Below are positions 12,200-24,589 of a stretch of 64,000 nt of DNA, in pieces. The translations under genes and the position numbers were made by a program. Source of the stretch: Doryteuthis pealeii (lineage: Eukaryota > Mollusca > Cephalopoda > Myopsida > Loliginidae); NCBI GenBank assembly GCA_023376005.1, contig CM042181.1, forward strand, positions 18,502,142 through 18,566,141, read 5' to 3'. The notes under the pieces were generated by a model. That model was not told the origin of the DNA, did not search any database, and was given only the letters and a program-made list of their open reading frames with translations. How positions within the stretch are numbered: position 1 is the stretch's first letter; every line of letters begins with the position of its first letter.

Positions 12200-12820
12200 T
12201 CTTATTATAATGGAGATTGTGGTTTTCCTGTCTGCTAACCGAAACTCTGTTTACTACTCAAGTCACAATTCCTTAGTTATTTACGTCACATTCTCCATGA
12301 TCTATTTCTATTTAACCTCAATTAATAATAAAACTGTTTGACATTCATTAATACTTGGCCTTACCTAAATACCTAAATAACATCAATTGTATTATATATA
12401 CAACAAAAAACCCGTTTTCAAGTGTTAAACTGTAAAGCTAATTTTCATATTGATATTAAAAAAATGATTTAATAAAATGTCTTGGTATTATTGATTCTAT
12501 GTTTTGTTTATATCTTATAAATATCGATAAAAATTCTTCACTAAAATCCTAAAAGAAATTTCATAACAAGAAGAAATAATTGTAATTTTATTCTTTACTT
12601 CCTATTTTAATAAAATAGTTAATTAAGGAAATTTAGCATTGAAAAACAGAAGTGATGAAGAGTAAGTTTCAGTTGTTCTATTTTCCGATTATACCCTCCT
12701 CCCTTTCAACTCTTTTTATCTGAATTCTAATTATTTCATTAGATTTCTGATTTAATCTAATATTTTATTACATTTAAACTTAAATACTTCTGCACACGGA
12801 GGTGCATATATTTTGGCAGT
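12200..12820 (+). mobile_element. HelA Helitron, noisy copy
   Basis: Counterpart of 3996-4624. The TC start at 12200 follows A; the 3' end is damaged (GGCAGT in place of GCTAGT). Confidence 0.6.
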
Positions 12821-13480
12821 AATACTAATGTTCATATATTTAACAATTGGCAAAATATCAATATGTCTAAAAAGTATAATAATCTTGATTAACTCTCTCT
12901 TCACGATTTTTTTTTCTTTCCTTCTTTCCCCCATTATTTTATGTTTGATTTGAACAGATTAAGCATTAATCACTCCACGCGCTCACCCCCTCTCTCTATC
13001 TTTCCCTACTCTCTTGTTTCTTATATATAATAATTTTTCTGTGTGCATGGTCTTTTTCTTCCTTTTCTTTCTTTATAATAAAAACAGAATGGTCCATTAT
13101 TTAGTCGAGGTGATGAAACTCATAAGAAATAAGACATTTTGATGGATAACAACACCAGATAATCAGATTAATTTAGATGTCAATCTTGATGATTTGGACA
13201 CACTTTTAACCCCAGAGGTGCTATAATATGATAACAGTCATCAAATAAGGGAAAATATAATATTCAAAATTAATTGCTTAATTAGCGTCGTACCTACCAT
13301 TTTGAAAATTAATTATATATATAATGAATTAGGCGGGAATACCTATTAAATGTATGGCTAACAAACGAGAAAAATCATCTCTGCTACGTTACATTCGGCC
13401 TATTAGCCTCATCACCAAGAGTAAAATCGGAAAACTCCCTGTGCGTATTTAAACCGACGCCAAGCTGACAACAGCATCTA

Positions 13481-13990
13481 CACCATTAATAGAAGGCATC
13501 AATATCATCCAAGGAACACTTAACTATGACAAATGCTAATTAGAACCCACCTCACTCCTTCCCTAAGATAGAACGCATTTAATTCTCCATCCATGTGACA
13601 GCTGTTTATTAAAACTAGGAAAGCTAATTAGAATCCTTTCCTCCTTTCTAAAAAGAAACACAAAATCCATCTAGACAAAGCTGGTTAACTATGAAATGTA
13701 ATAGATTCATCCAACTCCTTTCCTAAAGTAGATCCTCAGCACCCAAAATCGATTTATCGGACTACTGTTATGTTGGCAGAATTTTCCTGTTATTATAAAG
13801 GTGTCTGTGCTAGCCAAATCTCGCCTAACTTATAGACTAGGCCAGAATCATAGTGATTTTAACTCTTGGCCAATCACTGGCAGCGTACCACTGAGGTTGA
13901 TAAATACTTAACACCGACCCTACTGGCCATAACTCACGGCTGATATCCATGGACGACAGAACATAGGATTAAATCACTGACCCCCCCATT
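13481..13990. other. Unit-2-specific sequence without recognised genes
   Basis: It begins where unit 2 leaves the hammerhead-bearing segment and has no counterpart in units 1 or 3. It could belong to the retroelement next to it; no motif was recognised. Confidence 0.4.
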
Positions 13991-14039
13991 ACCAATACGT
14001 GGATAAACTTAATACGCCTACCAACAGGGATTCCATAAC

Positions 14040-14703
14040 GCGGCACTTTCTTTAAGCCCTTTCAACTGGCCAACGATGGCACTAAAAACTTTACAGTCTA
14101 CAATGTTTAATACAACATTAGCATCTAATTATTTCGTTAGTGTTTTGTTTTTTTATACCTCAGTATGTGAACGTGTTCCAGCTGGCTTAAATAGGCCTTA
14201 CCTCAATGTGGTCGAGATGTTCCTTTCTTTTTGAAGCACCATGACTCGGTGTTATCGGCAGTATCAGATAGATGGCCGATATTCTTCTGCAATCAAGTAG
14301 TAGTCGCACTCAGCCTCTGCTATGTATCTCTCTAATCCACCTCGTGCTTCTGTACAGGATCTGGCGTAAGAAGCGCAATGTCATCAGCGTAGTCTCGCAT
14401 CGTGACTGTTTGTTGCAGGAATCACCTGCTTCTTGCCTTTTTATGGAAAGGCCTTTTCTTATGGGTATCTAATGATGTTCGAAGTGCACTAGGTCTAGCA
14501 TATATCAAACTATATATGGGTGCTAATGGAATCTCCTTGTAGGACGTTCCCAGCAGCAGATGTCCAAATAAAAGTGCCATGTGCTCACCGCACCAGGGGC
14601 ACGTGATCATATCGCTCTTAGCGTCTTTGTAGGCCATCATTATAGCCGGCAACCGTTTCTTTTCGGGCGAGACTAGTACGCTATCTGAAGTAGATTTGTC
14701 CAT
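14040..14703 (-). pseudogene. Broken non-LTR retrotransposon reverse transcriptase
   Basis: Reading the minus strand from 14703, the frame contains KRLPAIMMAYKDAKS and, further on, LAPIYSLIYARPSALRTSLD. These correspond to the RT palm region usually written as AIMMLY-NTKA and LAP-LFI-LDYVLRTSID in LINE-type enzymes. After a frame change it continues with DYADDIALLT (about 14370-14396), which carries the YADD catalytic aspartates, and then TESWCFKKKGTS, matching the TEYMCFNQ-G region. The reading frame is broken several times. As it lies in the indel-rich segment, some breaks may be sequencing errors. The exact LINE clade is not assigned. No endonuclease or 5' part was recognised. Confidence 0.75.
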
Positions 14704-14710
14704 TTCCCTC

Positions 14711-15054
14711 TGCTTTAAAAAGTTTTACGTCACAGAATCTGATTTAAATGCATCAAAAAAAGAGAAACTGTTGTCCTTACCTGTGTTGTAATACCTCTTT
14801 CTACCGTCGGTTCTATCCGGTCCAAGTCGACCTGTGTTGTTTTTTCATGTATATCGAGCACTAAAAGGGAAGTTACGTATTGTCATATCCAAGCAGCGTT
14901 AAACGACATCTTGGTACATTTATGTAAGAAATCGGCTAATTCTGGCAATTCAGGTCGATAATATTCCCATACTTTCCATCTCAGCAGAAGGAGATTCTTC
15001 ACGTTCTCAGAGCAGGATTCTCTAAGTCTTCAAGAGATGAAAAAAAAAGAAGAA
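14711..15054. other. Stretch upstream of the RT fragment, no gene recognised
   Basis: Mixed-composition sequence less AT-rich than its surroundings. It may be more of the retroelement, but no conserved RT motif was found. Confidence 0.4.
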
Positions 15055-15430
15055 TTATTATATCTATTTATTAATAATGGAGAATTCGCTTCCGGTTTTG
15101 TCCGTAACAAAAATTACGTCCACTGCTTACGTCACATTAACCCAAACTCCGTCACTATAACATAAATGAAATTCATTCTATTATTTGAGTGTATTTATTC
15201 AATAAAAGGACATCTCAAAATTTGGAACCCAACATTTACAGACCCATGGTTCACCTCATCTGATTTTCTCTTTTATTCTTTTTTTTTCTTCTCAAAACAA
15301 GTATTTTATGTGTAAAATACTCTGGTATGCACTCCGGGTATTACAGATATCTATATATAGCTTTGTTTCTATTAATACATATTTAAAGTTTACATTTCAA
15401 ATTGTTTATTTTGGTATTTCTTCTGTATTA
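15055..15430 (+). mobile_element. HelB Helitron fragment, noisy
   Basis: Contains ATTAATAATGGAGAATTCGC-type 5' sequence and the downstream TATATCTATATATAG block of HelB, with indels; no clear 3' end. Confidence 0.5.
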
Positions 15431-15530
15431 TTGAATTTATATATAGTTTGTTTCATTTAAATATTATATTAAAGTTATCAATCCCGTCTATAGAGTTTAT
15501 GCAGGAAAACAACTTTAAGCAACACAAGAG

Positions 15531-15768
15531 GACCATATCTACACGCTTTCGGCACCCCTTTTTGATCTCGATTAAGCAGGAATGTTTTCATTTACACCAC
15601 CCATATCCGGTTGTTTGTTAGGGTTCGGGTTAGGGTAGAATATAGTTCTATAATATTATTTTTTCTTAATTTTAAAATTAGTCCTGTTAAAACAAACCAT
15701 ATGACGGCTGACAATGAAAAACTGCCTTCTAATCGAGACCAAAAAAGGTGCCTAAATTATATGGTCCC
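15531..15768. mobile_element. Palindromic MITE, noisy copy
   Basis: GGACCATAT at the left and ATATGGTCC at the right, with degraded arms. Flanks CAACACAA / CAAACCAA match only in part. Confidence 0.5.
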
Positions 15769-16089
15769 AAACCAACGAATTCTCAATAATTCTTCTGCCA
15801 CATTAAATTGGAAGCATGCGGTCTATTGTCCTTATTTACTGTATCCGTGTTTAGGTTTGACGCAGGTTTGCTTTTCATTACGAGCATTCAAAGATTTGTT
15901 TACACCTTTTTTTTCCTATGGCCAAAATAAAATCCATTATCATATCGATTCCCACCCTCGAACGTCAGACTTAAAATAAAGATTTTTAATCAGCAAATTA
16001 ATGAGTTATTTACCAACACATACCCACGCAGCTCCCTTAAAAAAAAAAAATTTTTTTGTTTGTTTTTTGAGTTTGTACCAAATTGGCAA

Positions 16090-16795
16090 ATTTTCAAAGC
16101 AATATTTATTATAAGGAGAGTGTGGGTCCTCTGTCGCTGTCTGTACACCGGAAAACTATCTTTACTCACTACACACCACATATTCCTTCACCAATTTACT
16201 CATGTTTTCAATTTTATATACCTCAATTCATTCAATAAAATGTTTTACATTCACTTACTACTGTTCTGAACCATATTCCCTACACTACTACACTAACACG
16301 CACATTGTATCTTATATACACAAACATAAAATAGCGCCGATTTCACAGTATCGATTGGAGAAGGGCTAATTGCATCATTGATCCTAAAACAATTTCGAGT
16401 TTTAATAAAATATGTGCTTAATATTAACTTGATTCCTAATTTTATTTGATATTATCTTAATGAATATGAGCCAAAACTTGGAGATAAATCTTAAAGAAAG
16501 ATCGATTAACAGAAAAATAACTGTAATATTATTCTTTTACTCACTATTACAAGGCTAAATAGTTTAAATTAGGAAAATTTACCTGAAAGACAGGAAGTAA
16601 ATGGACTAAATGAATGGCAAGAGTCTAGTTCTTCAAAGTTCTTGTTCTATTTTTCACATACCCCCTTCTGTTCCCAATCTTCTTTACTATTCCCCTGCCC
16701 GATTCTTATGCAGCTCATAGCCCTTTTTAATTTAATATATTTATTTATATTTACAAAACTTAAATACTGCACCTGGATGTTGCATAATTTACTAG
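16090..16795 (+). mobile_element. HelA Helitron, noisy copy
   Basis: Same position in unit 3 as 1-443 in unit 1; ends CTAG at 16792-16795, joined directly to HelB. The start is approximate. Confidence 0.55.
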
Positions 16796-17181
16796 TCTAT
16801 TTATATAATGGAGATTCGCTTCCGGTTTTTGTCTGTAACAAAAAATTACGTCACATTACCCAAAATCGTCATAACATAGAATAAATACACTCAAAATTTG
16901 AACATGCAACATTAGACAGTCCTCATTGTTTTTTTAAAACAAGTTTTAATAAATACATGACTGTTATTATATATCTATATATAGTTTGTTTTATTTTAAT
17001 ACATATTTAAAGTTTACATTTCAAATTGTTTTATTTTTTTAATCCTTTAATGAATTTGATGATTTTACTTACTTAGGGTACAAACTTGCTGACATTGAAT
17101 TTTTTACTCCCACCCCTCATGTAATATGTTTCAAAAATCTATTTTTACATCGCCCGGGGGGCATTTTTTTTATTTTGCTAG
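16796..17181 (+). mobile_element. HelB Helitron
   Basis: Clean copy of 444-834; CTAG at 17178-17181. The 3' hairpin has decayed (CGCCCGGGGGGCA). Confidence 0.75.
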
Positions 17182-18736
17182 TGGTATGAATATACTTTTG
17201 AAATTTGAGTTTTGTAAAAATTCAATCGAAAAAAACATTTTTTAAAAGGGGGGGGTTGTAAACTATCTACATTGATTTGCCGATAGAATGGGGGGGGGGC
17301 GTTTAAAATATCTACATTAATTTGCCGACAAAAAGCGACAACTTAAGGAAGGAGGCCGGGACGACAAAAGACCAAAATATCCCAACAAGGGTTGAAATGC
17401 CATAAAATCAAACCCACCAACCAATTTCTTTTCGGTCAAAGACATCGAAGTGTTGTGGCCGAAAATAAAATCACAAATAATTTATGGGGGTTGATTATTA
17501 GAGTTAGGTTTTTTTTTTTAGAAGAATAAGTTTTTTTAATTCGAAAGAGATGTTAGGGATTTAATAAATGAACACTTAGTTTAAGATATTTTTTTTATTT
17601 GTTGTTTTTATTACACCTGGATTCAACGTTATTGATTGATCATGGATTCGGTTTAACACACCTGAGTATTTCTGTAGGATAAAGATTTTTTCTCATATAG
17701 TTTAATCTTCTTTGTCTAACAATGGCCTTAAATTCTCTCGGAAATTATTCACCTTTGAAAAAAAAGTTTTTTAATTATAAGCGAATAAAGTGGTTATAAA
17801 GTGGGTGTTCAGTTTACAATAAAACTTAATGCAAAATAGAACCCTGACTTTCTGTCCATCAGAGAAAGTTTGTTTTGTCAGTTCGAGTTGTCTGAGAATT
17901 TTGGAGGGATTTTTATTATTATTTAATAAACATTTTTATTAGAGAAAAGATTTTTTTTAAACAGAAAATCAAAAATTCAATGTGAAAATAAATAATAGAA
18001 AACATTTTCCTAAAATAAAAAAAATTAAAAACTTTTTTTTAATGAATAAAAAAATCTGGGGGAGGGGGGGTCTTTAAAAAAAATAATATGAAAAAAATAA
18101 AAAATAAAAATAAATAAATTTCGACGAAGAAAAATGAAAATAAAATTGTATTTACCTTTTGTTCCGAAAAAATCAAAGAAATATTTTCCTTTCACAAAAA
18201 TCAGAGAGAATTACAATTTTCCTTTTTCTTTTTTCAAGTTGAAAAAACTTGTAAAATCCCTTTTTTTCTTTTTTTTAAAGACAATATGTCAAATGTCCAG
18301 CCAAATCACACTAATTATATTTTACATACAATTTGTCAAATAAAAATTATTTCAATATATATTTAGATTACAAATATTTAATAATATTTAATAATAAAAT
18401 TTTAAATGTCGCAATTAAAAAAATATAAACTTTTAATAATAATTCGTTTTCTTTTCCACTTTTTCTGGTCCAAAAAAATAAATTATAATTTAATACACTT
18501 CCACGTGGTTCAAGAAAAAAAAAACAGATTCTTATATGGACTAAACGAAAAATATTGTTTAATACCTACCAATAACGAAATAATAAGATTATTTTTCCCT
18601 TTTTTAGAACTAATATCACTAAAGAAATATTGAAAACACGTTTTCAAACGACAGTTTGTTTTCTTTCATTTCGGCCGGTGACAACACAGATATTTCCCTT
18701 ATACAAAAACAGACCGGCCAGTTCACAACGGTGAAA
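17182..18736. other. AT-rich stretch, copy of 835-2396
   Basis: Nearly identical to unit 1 with a few substitutions and homopolymer length changes. No gene. Confidence 0.6.
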
Positions 18737-18744
18737 CACTTTTT

Positions 18745-18972
18745 GGACCATATATGACCTTTAGGCACCCCTTTTGCGATCTCGATTCATAAGGACATTT
18801 TTTCATTTACACCGTCAAAATCCGATTGTTTGTTAGGGGTTAGTTTTATAATAAATAAATAAAAACTCTAAAAATTGTCTGTTAACAAACAACCGGATTT
18901 TGACGGTGTAAACGAAAAAAATGTCCTTATGAATCGAGATCGCAAAAGGGGTGCCTAAAGGTCATATGGTCC
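18745..18972. mobile_element. Palindromic MITE with CACTTTTT duplication
   Basis: Starts GGACCATATATGACC and ends GGTCATATGGTCC. Target duplication CACTTTTT at 18737-18744 and 18973-18980. Same insertion as 2405-2626, carried by the unit duplication. Confidence 0.85.
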
Positions 18973-19124
18973 CACTTTTTCAACTCATAAACTTAAAAAG
19001 TACCTTCTAAAATTAATATTTTAAAATAAGGAAGTTTTAATATTTTTTAATATTAATAATACCCGTAATATTAATCATAGTAAGTTTTAATATTTTTTAA
19101 TATAACATTAGTAAATTAGTAATA

Positions 19125-19738
19125 CTAGCAAATATATGCACCCCCCGGGTGCACGTATTTAAGTTTTAATGTAATAAAATATTATATTAAATTAGAAAAG
19201 CTAATGAGACTAAATAAGAATGCAGGTAAAAAATATTTCAAACAGAGTGGGGTTCAAAGAAAAAATAGAACAACTTACTCTTCCATCACTAACGTCTTTC
19301 ATTGTTAAATTTTTCCTAATTTAAATGTTTAGTTAAAATAAGAAGTGCAGAATAAAATTACACTAATTTCTTCTTTTCAATGAATTTCTTTTAATATTTA
19401 TTGAAGAGATTTTTGCTGATATTCATTAAGATAAAACGAAACCATTAGAAATCAATAATACTCTGCTCATATTTATTAAAATCAAATTTTTATTATCAAT
19501 ATTCAAATTAGCCTTTCCATTTACACTGTAAAACCGCTATTTTTTGTATATATAAATACAATTGCATGTTAAAAGTATAGAGATATGGTAAATAGTATTA
19601 TCTATGTAAAACAATTTTATTAATAATTGACGTTTGAATAAAATAAAACCATTTAAGAATATGACGTAAATTATGACTTGAGTAGTAATATAGTTTCGGT
19701 TACAGACAAACAAACACATAATCTCCATTATAATAAGA
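19125..19738 (-). mobile_element. HelA Helitron, full length
   Basis: TC start at 19738-19737, CTAG end at 19125 before T. Same insertion as 2779-3396. The hairpin has CCCCCC in place of CCCTCC. Confidence 0.85.
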
Positions 19739-20330
19739 TTAATGATAGTAAATTGATATTTCTTAATATTGATAAACTTGTAATTAATAATAGTAAGTTT
19801 TAATATTTTTTTAAATTAAAAAATATTAAACTTACTATTATATATATCATCACTATTATTGATTTAAAATCTTTAATAAATAATAGTGGTAATATTGATA
19901 ACTAGCAGGACCTCGTGGATATACCACAGATGATAATTGATTATTGTATGTTGTATCCTTCCGTCTATTAAAGACGATGGCATAGAGTCCACTTTTTAAA
20001 AATATTTTTATCTACAGCTACGTCAAAGGCTGAACAAACCAATTTTTGAATGGCAATCTCTGGTACAGTGATTGCAAACAAAAGGTGATGCTTGCTGGAG
20101 ATGCTGTTGTCTCTCCTTCCTTTTAACTCTCTTTCCTGTGGCGGTTTCTTTCCTCTCTTTTTCACTCCTTTAATTATTACAACGATTTGATATTATTTCT
20201 CTGAATGTTTGAGATGAGGCTTGATAATTTGGATTATTCGGACTGTTGTCCTCATCTTTATTGTTATCTGTACAATGTTTCAGCTGAAACGTTGTACAAA
20301 TGGCAATTAAGATGAGGACAATAATCCAAA

Positions 20331-20948
20331 TCTTATTATAATGGAGATTGTGTGTTTTTCTGTCTGTAACCGAAACTATATTCCTACTCAAGTCACAATT
20401 CCCTTAGTTATTGACATCACATTCTCCATCATTTTATTTTATTTAAACCTCAATTATTAATAAAAATTTTACATTATTAATACTGTTAACCATGTCTACA
20501 TACTAACAACATGCTATTATATTTATATATACAACAAAATAGTGGTTTACAGTGTGAACGAAAGGCTAATTTGCATATTAATATTAAAAAAACGAATTTT
20601 AATAAATATGTGCTTAGTATTATTGATTTCTAACTGTTTTGTTTTATTTAATGAATATAAGCAAAAATCTCTTCAATAAATCTTAAAAGAAATCCATTAA
20701 CAAGAAAAATAACTGTCATTTTATTCTTTATTTCCTCTTTTAACTAAATACTTACATTAGAAAAAATACAATGAAAAAACAGAAGTGATGAAAGTGAGTT
20801 TCAGTTGTTCTATTTTTTATTATACTCCTCCCTTTCAAATCTTTTTATCTGAATTCTTAATTAGTTTCATTAGCCTTTCTGATTTAATCAATATTTTATT
20901 ACATTAAAACTTAAATACTTGCACCCGGAGGGTGCATATATTTGCTAG
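20331..20948 (+). mobile_element. HelA Helitron, full length
   Basis: TCTTATTATAATGG at 20331 after A; CTAG at 20945-20948 before T; perfect TGCACCCGGAGGGTGCA hairpin. Same insertion as 3996-4624, but its internal sequence differs noticeably from that copy (for example near 20395-20480). Confidence 0.88.
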
Positions 20949-21504
20949 TAATATTAATGTTTGATATATTTACAATTGCAAATAGTTCAATATGTAAAAA
21001 GTATAATAATCTTGATTTAACTCTCTCTTACTGTTTTTTTTTTCTTTCCTTCTTTCCATTATGTTTGATTGAAACAGATTAGCATTATCACTTCCACGCG
21101 CTCACCCCCTCTCTCTATCTTTTCCCCTACTCCCTTTGTTTCTTATTATAATAATTTTTCTGTGTAGCATGTCCTTTTTCTTCCTTTTCTTTCTTTATAA
21201 TAAAAAACAGAATGGTCCATTATTTAGTCGAGGTGATGAAACTCATAAGAAATAAGAATTTTGATGGATAAGCAACACCAGATAATCAGGATTTATATTT
21301 TTAGATGTCATCTTGGATGATTTGGACACACATTTTTAACCAGAGGGTGCTATAATATGATAACAGTCATGCAAATAAGGAAAATATATATATCAAAATA
21401 AGTGCTTAATTGGAGTCGTACCTAATTTTGAAAATTAATTAATTAATAATGAATTAGGCGGGAATACCTATTAAATGTATGGCTAAACAAATCGAGAAAA
21501 ATCA

Positions 21505-21550
21505 ATCTCTGTATGTACATTTTGGCCTATTAGGCCTCATCAGCAGAGCT
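21505..21550 (-). ncRNA. Hammerhead motif with a core substitution
   Basis: Sister of 5184-5225. CUGAUGA and stem II GGCCU/AGGCC are kept, and stem III is now the perfect palindrome AUGUACAU. G12 of the GAAA block is A, which should abolish cleavage. Confidence 0.55.
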
Positions 21551-21859
21551 ATAGATCGGAAGACCGCCCTGTGCGTGATTTGAAACCGGACTGCCAAGCT
21601 GACAGGCCGATCCCATAACCTCTACACTAAACGGATTTCTTAGATTTTATGATTTGTTTAGAGTAGGTTAACATTCCACTTCTAGTGACTTTTATTACAC
21701 GACGATATGATAAGTTGTAAACACGGTTTGTTTTGAATGGCTTTTTGCCGATAATTTTTGGGAGAATAAGTGCTTAATTGGAGTCATACCTAATTTTGAA
21801 ATGTAATATGTTTTAATCCGTTATTTCAATGCCTTACGGTTTGTGCATCGGACTTTTCA

Positions 21860-22175
21860 TTGTCTTAGATAGGTCTCCGACCAAGGCTAACGAGCCCTTT
21901 CTAACTCATTCTCTGCTGCCAAGCACCTTTACCTCATCCCAAGGAAAGGCTAAGGGGAGTAAACCCCGAAAATAAATTAGGAGCCGGAGTCCCTAAGGTT
22001 GTGTGATGCTGAACTCCAGTGTTACCCAGCAACTCCTGCGACACTTCCACTGCCAAACTGCATTGGTTCCTTACTTTTTTTTGGATCACAGCAACAGTGT
22101 GGAGAAGGGGGATTTGCTGCTTGAGCAACAGCTCATCCTCCATATGAACTTGCCCAGGCTATGTAGTTAAAAAAA
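21860..22175 (+). mobile_element. Dispersed about 320-bp repeat, copy 2
   Basis: Sister of 5545-5860 with small indels. Confidence 0.6.
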
Positions 22176-22535
22176 CAAAACATTTGGACACAACATTAAT
22201 AATACGAGTAATATTAATGATAGTGAGTTTTAATATTTATTAATATTAATAATATTTGTAGTATTAATAATAGTAAGCCTGAATGTGTTTTTTTTTTTAA
22301 ATTAATGATAGTGGTAATATTAATAATAGTTAGTTTTAATATTTTTAAGTAAGTTTTTAGTATCTGTATAGCTTCCTAACCATTACACACATTGGGACAT
22401 CCATGTGGAATAGCATGTAAGTTTCATGGGTCTTGTTCAGGTAATCTGAACATTAGCTACATAACTGAGAGTAACCCCCCCTTGTTTCTTTCACTTTGCA
22501 GAAGCCTAAATAACAATTAAGTTCATTTCAAATAA

Positions 22536-23140
22536 CTAGCAAATATATGCACCCTCCGGGTGCAAGTATTTAATTTTTAATGTAATGAAATATCGCATTA
22601 AATTAGAAAGTCTAATAAGAAGGCAGATAAAAAGATATGTAACAGAGTGGGGGTATAATAGAAAAATAGAAATGAAACTTACTCTTCCATCACTCCTGTC
22701 TTTCATTGCTGAATTTTACTTATTTTACTATTTAGTTAAAGAGGAAATAAAGAATAAAATACAGTTATTTTTTCTTGTTAATGGATTTCATTTAAGATTC
22801 ATTGAAGAGATTTTTGCTTATATTCATTAAAATAAAACCAAACAATTAGAAATCAATAATACTAAGCACATATTTAATAAAATCACATTTTTAATATCAA
22901 TATGCAAATTAGCCTTCCCATTCACACTGTAAACCGCTATTTTTTGTATATATAAATACAATTGCATGTTGTCAGTAGATATGGACAACACTAATAAAAA
23001 GGTGAAGCAATTTTATTAATAATTGAGGTTTAAATATAAATAAAATCATGGAGAATGTGATGTAAATTACGAAGGGAATTGTGACTTGAGTAGTAATATA
23101 GTTTCGGTTACAGACAGAAAAACACACAATCTCCATAAGA
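22536..23140 (-). mobile_element. HelA Helitron, full length with short 5' deletion
   Basis: Same insertion as 6209-6823. The 5' end reads TCTTATGGAG, having lost about 10 bp relative to the other copies. CTAG end at 22536 before T. Confidence 0.85.
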
Positions 23141-23820
23141 TGTGTAAACACAATTAAGAACACATTTTATGATATTTTCATATTAAAACATGCAGTTGTA
23201 TTGATTCGAACAAATTCATATTTTTAGTGTAGATTTACGGTGAAATGAAAATGGCAAACCAAAACATAAGGCTTCCTCAAAATCAAAGAAACAAGGGGAG
23301 GTTACTCTAATTTATGTAGCTAATGTTCAGATTACCATTGTTTATTCCATTCTTGGTTGGGCTGAAAACTTTTCAGCATTTTCATATATATTTAAACATA
23401 TCTTATTTCTAGAGTTGTTTTTTAATTTTTGTTTTCTTTTTATCTAAGAGTGAATCACAATTTAAGACTTCCATCAAAACGATATTTGTTGTATACACAT
23501 GTCGGATTCTCAGGTGAAAAAAAAAAAGTTCTATCCCTCCTCGCCGATTGACAAATATTCATCATTAAATGATTATAGAATTCTATTTATTGAATTTAAA
23601 CAAAAAATAACATTAGTATTATCTGTGTTATTCGGACTATTGTCCTCATCTTCATTATATCTTCACAATGTTTTGGTCAATGTGCCCACCGGACTTCTCC
23701 AGGTATTTCCAATTAGACACATAGCCTAGTGGATAAAGGCTTTATTTTATGAATAAATGTTTAGATATTCATTATTCAAATATTTATTTATTTGATTTTT
23801 TTAAATTTATTGTTTATTTT

Positions 23821-24058
23821 GGACCATATGACCTTAAGGCACTCCTTTTGCGATCTCGTTTCATAAGACATTTTTTCCATTTACACCGTCAAAATCCGGT
23901 TGTTTGTTAACAGACAATTTTTAGAGTTTTTTTTTAATTGTAAAACTAACCCCTAACCGTAACTCCTAACAAACAACCGGATTTTGACGAAAATGTAAAT
24001 GAAAAAAATGTCCTTATGAAACGAGATCGCAAAGGGGTGCCTAAAGGTCATATGGTCC
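23821..24058. mobile_element. Palindromic MITE with TTTATTTT duplication
   Basis: Best preserved copy: starts GGACCATATGACC, ends GGTCATATGGTCC, flanked by TTTATTTT at 23813-23820 and 24059-24066. It marks the right end of the 8-kb block. Confidence 0.87.
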
Positions 24059-24319
24059 TTTATTTTTATTAATTATTTCCATAATTTATTATTTATTTCT
24101 ATTTATTAATTTTCTTAATTATTATTTTCTTCTTTGTGAATTTTTCATACCAGGATAAGCTGGTTGCCTTTTCACTGGAGTCTGAGTGACAACAAGTCCC
24201 TCCAGTACTTTTCTGAGTATTCTAGTTGATTGTAAGGAAACGCAGTGGTGTAATGGTTTATAGTGGGTGAGTTGGGGGTTACCCAACTTATATTGAATTT
24301 TACAGCATGTGCTAGAAGG

Positions 24320-24500
24320 CAGTAGCTGAGGGTCTTTGTGTTCTAGGTATGATGTTAAACTCTATCTGATGGTGAAGTTCCAATTCTGGAACTCGGGAAT
24401 GTAGAGACCCCTTGATCACCATTACTCCCAGGTCCACTCTGACCAGGTGTGATAGAACCTGTTAGTGTCTCATCTCTGGGTTAAATAGAAAAAAATGAAC
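24320..24500 (+). mobile_element. Single-copy parent of the 116-bp satellite
   Basis: It contains one diverged monomer (GATGTTAAACTCTATCTGAT ... ATTACTCCCAGGTCCACTCT) followed by CTGTTAGTGTCTCATCTCTG and a poly-A-rich tail. Inverted copies are at 30235-30390 and 62780-63000. Confidence 0.65.
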
Positions 24501-24589
24501 CTTAAAAAATGTGTTTAAAAAAAAAAGAGCTTAAAAAAAGAAATTGAGCACCCATCAAGAATGAATAAAATAAAACATATTCAGCATAA

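Larger units (their letters stand above)
7900..16795. other. Indel-rich, probably unpolished copy of the 8-kb unit
   Basis: Compared with 1-7.7 kb and 16.8-24 kb, this stretch gains or loses single bases every few tens of bases, in homopolymers and elsewhere, including inside motifs that are invariant in all other copies. That pattern resembles raw long-read consensus more than divergence. Frames and boundaries here should not be trusted. Confidence 0.7.
1..24066. repeat. Block of about three 8-kb tandem units
   Basis: Positions 1-7754 and 16342-24066 align nearly base for base with the same order of Helitrons and MITEs (HelB starts at 444 and 16796, MITE at 2405 and 18745, HelA at 3996 and 20331). 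About 7.9-13.48 kb is a third copy of the same order, with frequent one-base insertions and deletions. At 13.48-15.05 kb the middle unit carries different sequence where unit 1 has 5.29-7.03 kb. Unit 1 is cut by the window start. The duplication is read directly; its cause, biological or assembly, is not decided by the sequence. Confidence 0.85.
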
